NCBI GenBank assembly: GCA_002325605.1
Contig: DCSM01000035.1
Span: 1 to 15,915 of the forward strand
DNA from: Chloroflexaceae bacterium UBA1466
GTDB lineage: Bacteria; Chloroflexota; Chloroflexia; Chloroflexales; Chloroflexaceae
DNA length: 15,915 nt
Direction of reading: 5' to 3'
The notes under the pieces were generated by a model that was not told where the DNA came from, ran no database searches, and saw only the letters and a program-made list of their open reading frames with translations. Of this stretch, positions 14,815 through 15,915 are shown in pieces. A program made the position numbers and the translations under genes. The stretch's first letter is position 1; each line of letters opens with the position of its first letter.

Positions 14815-14976
14815 TTAGGTTTGGGGCGGAGCTTCGTGCTGGGCCAAGAGCGCTTGAAAGGTCGAAAGGTCTGGGGCCAGGGAAGCTTTGATCAGAAGAG
14901 CTTGCAAAACCTCCGCATCAGCGAGCTTGGTCAACGTCATGGACAAGTGGAAAAGCGACTTCGCGGCTGTCAGCAT
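14815..14976 (-). other. Short open frame overlapping the end of the methyltransferase-like gene
   Basis: A 53-codon frame from ATG at 14976 (or 41 codons from ATG at 14940) overlaps the last 59 bp of the methyltransferase-like gene in another frame. The product would be a Leu/Ala-rich helix (LADAEVLQALLIKASLAPDL). It has no SPPY motif, so a single frameshift does not restore the methyltransferase. It could be a remnant or chance. Confidence 0.25.
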
Positions 14977-15808
14977 GCTGAACTAAAATAGTTTGAGCAG
15001 TACGGCAAACGGCGAATTCCTTGACTCTTTGCAAAGTATCAGCACTGTAACGCTCAAGAAACTTCAAGGCTTCGGTGGTTGGGATACATTCTCTGGAATG
15101 CTTGTAGCACCAATAAGGTTTTCTTTGGGGTTTTTGGGGAAAATCCAAGTCAAAAAGGGTGGTTAGCCGCGCAGACCGTGCTGAACGGGCCAGAATAACT
15201 TTCAATAAATCCTGGTAGTGATACCCTTCAGTTTCAAGCAGATTACGATAAGTGAGCAATTCGTGCAAAGCCTGGGGCGCATACCATTGTTGAAGATAGG
15301 AATTATCGGTTTCTTGCAATTTATCCCCAAAACTTAATTCCCAAAAACTCAATTGAGAGCTAGGTTGCTGCGTTTTTGCGCGTAATTTGCCAAGAATATC
15401 CCGAACTTCTTTACAAAGATCTTCTAAAAGATAGTGCGTAACTTTTGCTCGGGTAAGAAGCACATTGAAAGCAGCTATATCATAACCAAGAGCCGCAATG
15501 CCTAACTCATTTGCTTGGACCAGCGTTGTGCCAGAACCACAAAAAGGGTCGAGGATCGTTTGCCCAGGCGCAAAATACTTTCGCAGAAAAACCTCGACCA
15601 GCTGAGGCGCAAATTTACCGAGATAGGGATGTAAACGATGAACATGTTTAGTTCTTTGCTTTTCTGGGAGGTCTTTCTCGCGCCAATTCAAATTCAAACT
15701 TTCCAAAAGCGTGTCTGCTGTGACAGAATGAGGGACAATCGGTTGATTAGCCTCGGAATATAGCGCGATTCGCGTTTCCTCATTGGTAAGAAGCAATCTT
15801 TCGGGCAT
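14918..15808 (-). pseudogene. DNA methyltransferase-like protein truncated before the catalytic motif
   Basis: 296 residues. HRLHPYLGKFAPQL (57-70) and DPFCGSGTTLVQA (87-99, the AdoMet-binding motif I), then GYDIAAFNVLLTRAK, place it among N6-adenine/N4-cytosine DNA methyltransferases in which motif I precedes the catalytic motif. The middle (SARSARLTTLFDLDFP, KPYWCYKHSR, EALKFLERYS) is also typical. After HADSREVAFP, where relatives continue into TSPPY and a conserved tail, this frame ends with LVHDVDQAR. No SPPY or DPPY is found in any frame of the 150 bp downstream. It is therefore probably a 3'-truncated, inactive gene, although a split enzyme is conceivable. The ATG at 15808 lacks a clear ribosome binding site. 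It converges on the plus-strand hairpin at 14721-14753. No restriction enzyme gene is next to it inside the window. Confidence 0.7.
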
Positions 15809-15915
15809 AGATAAACTACTTTATTCGCTAAACGGACTGCCAGAGCGCGGGTTTTGAGCCTGCAAACCAGACAAGCAAGCTGCTTATCTTATGCCCACTT
15901 CTTAGCGGAGCGCGG

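Overview
The window most resembles a chromosomal stretch from a member of the Chloroflexota, probably an aerobic or facultatively aerobic filamentous lineage. The evidence is indirect: proline/threonine-rich spacers in secreted proteins, a PPC-like domain joined to a C13-peptidase-like domain, a short C-terminal tail of the Y-x-x-F-L-P type, a membrane-bound LCP protein with a long P/T/S spacer, and a complete-type 2-oxoglutarate dehydrogenase E1/E2 pair. No rRNA, tRNA, CRISPR array, insertion sequence or phage gene was recognised, and the phylum assignment rests on family knowledge, not on a search.

Layout. (1) 1-101 is a 22-bp tandem repeat running into an extended -10 promoter at 111-119, which drives a 1079-residue secreted multidomain protein (127-3366): glycosidase-like domain, spacer, PPC-like domain, degenerate C13-like domain, beta-sandwich and C-terminal tail. 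(2) 3372-8752, all on the minus strand, is a cell-envelope block. It holds a long-type glucose-1-phosphate thymidylyltransferase, a membrane-anchored SH3b x3 - NlpC/P60 hydrolase with its own terminator, a gene-free stretch of about 640 bp that looks like a structured leader, and an LCP (LytR-CpsA-Psr) protein with an N-terminal zinc-finger and a transmembrane helix. (3) 8853-9473, plus strand, is a LysE-type exporter with an ambiguous start codon. (4) 9629-13830, minus strand, is sucA-sucB, closed by a bidirectional terminator hairpin shared with the exporter. (5) 13966-14686, plus strand, is a consensus promoter and a four-helix membrane protein, followed by a second copy of the same hairpin family. 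(6) 14918-15808, minus strand, is a DNA methyltransferase-like gene that ends just before the place where the catalytic SPPY motif is expected. The last 107 bp (15809-15915) hold nothing I can name.

How the genes may work together. RmlA makes dTDP-glucose for surface polysaccharide, LCP proteins ligate such polymers to the cell wall or another acceptor, and NlpC/P60 enzymes trim wall peptides, so the minus-strand block is coherent as envelope biogenesis. SucA and SucB form the first two steps of the 2-oxoglutarate dehydrogenase complex; the third component (lipoamide dehydrogenase) is not in the window. Four promoters on both strands share the form TGC-TA(T/G)(A/T)(A/G)T, an extended -10 element. 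No single new defence or mobile system is evident. The most unusual items are the truncated methyltransferase, the Cys-to-Asp C13 domain, the zinc-finger-LCP fusion, and the structured leader of the NlpC/P60 gene.
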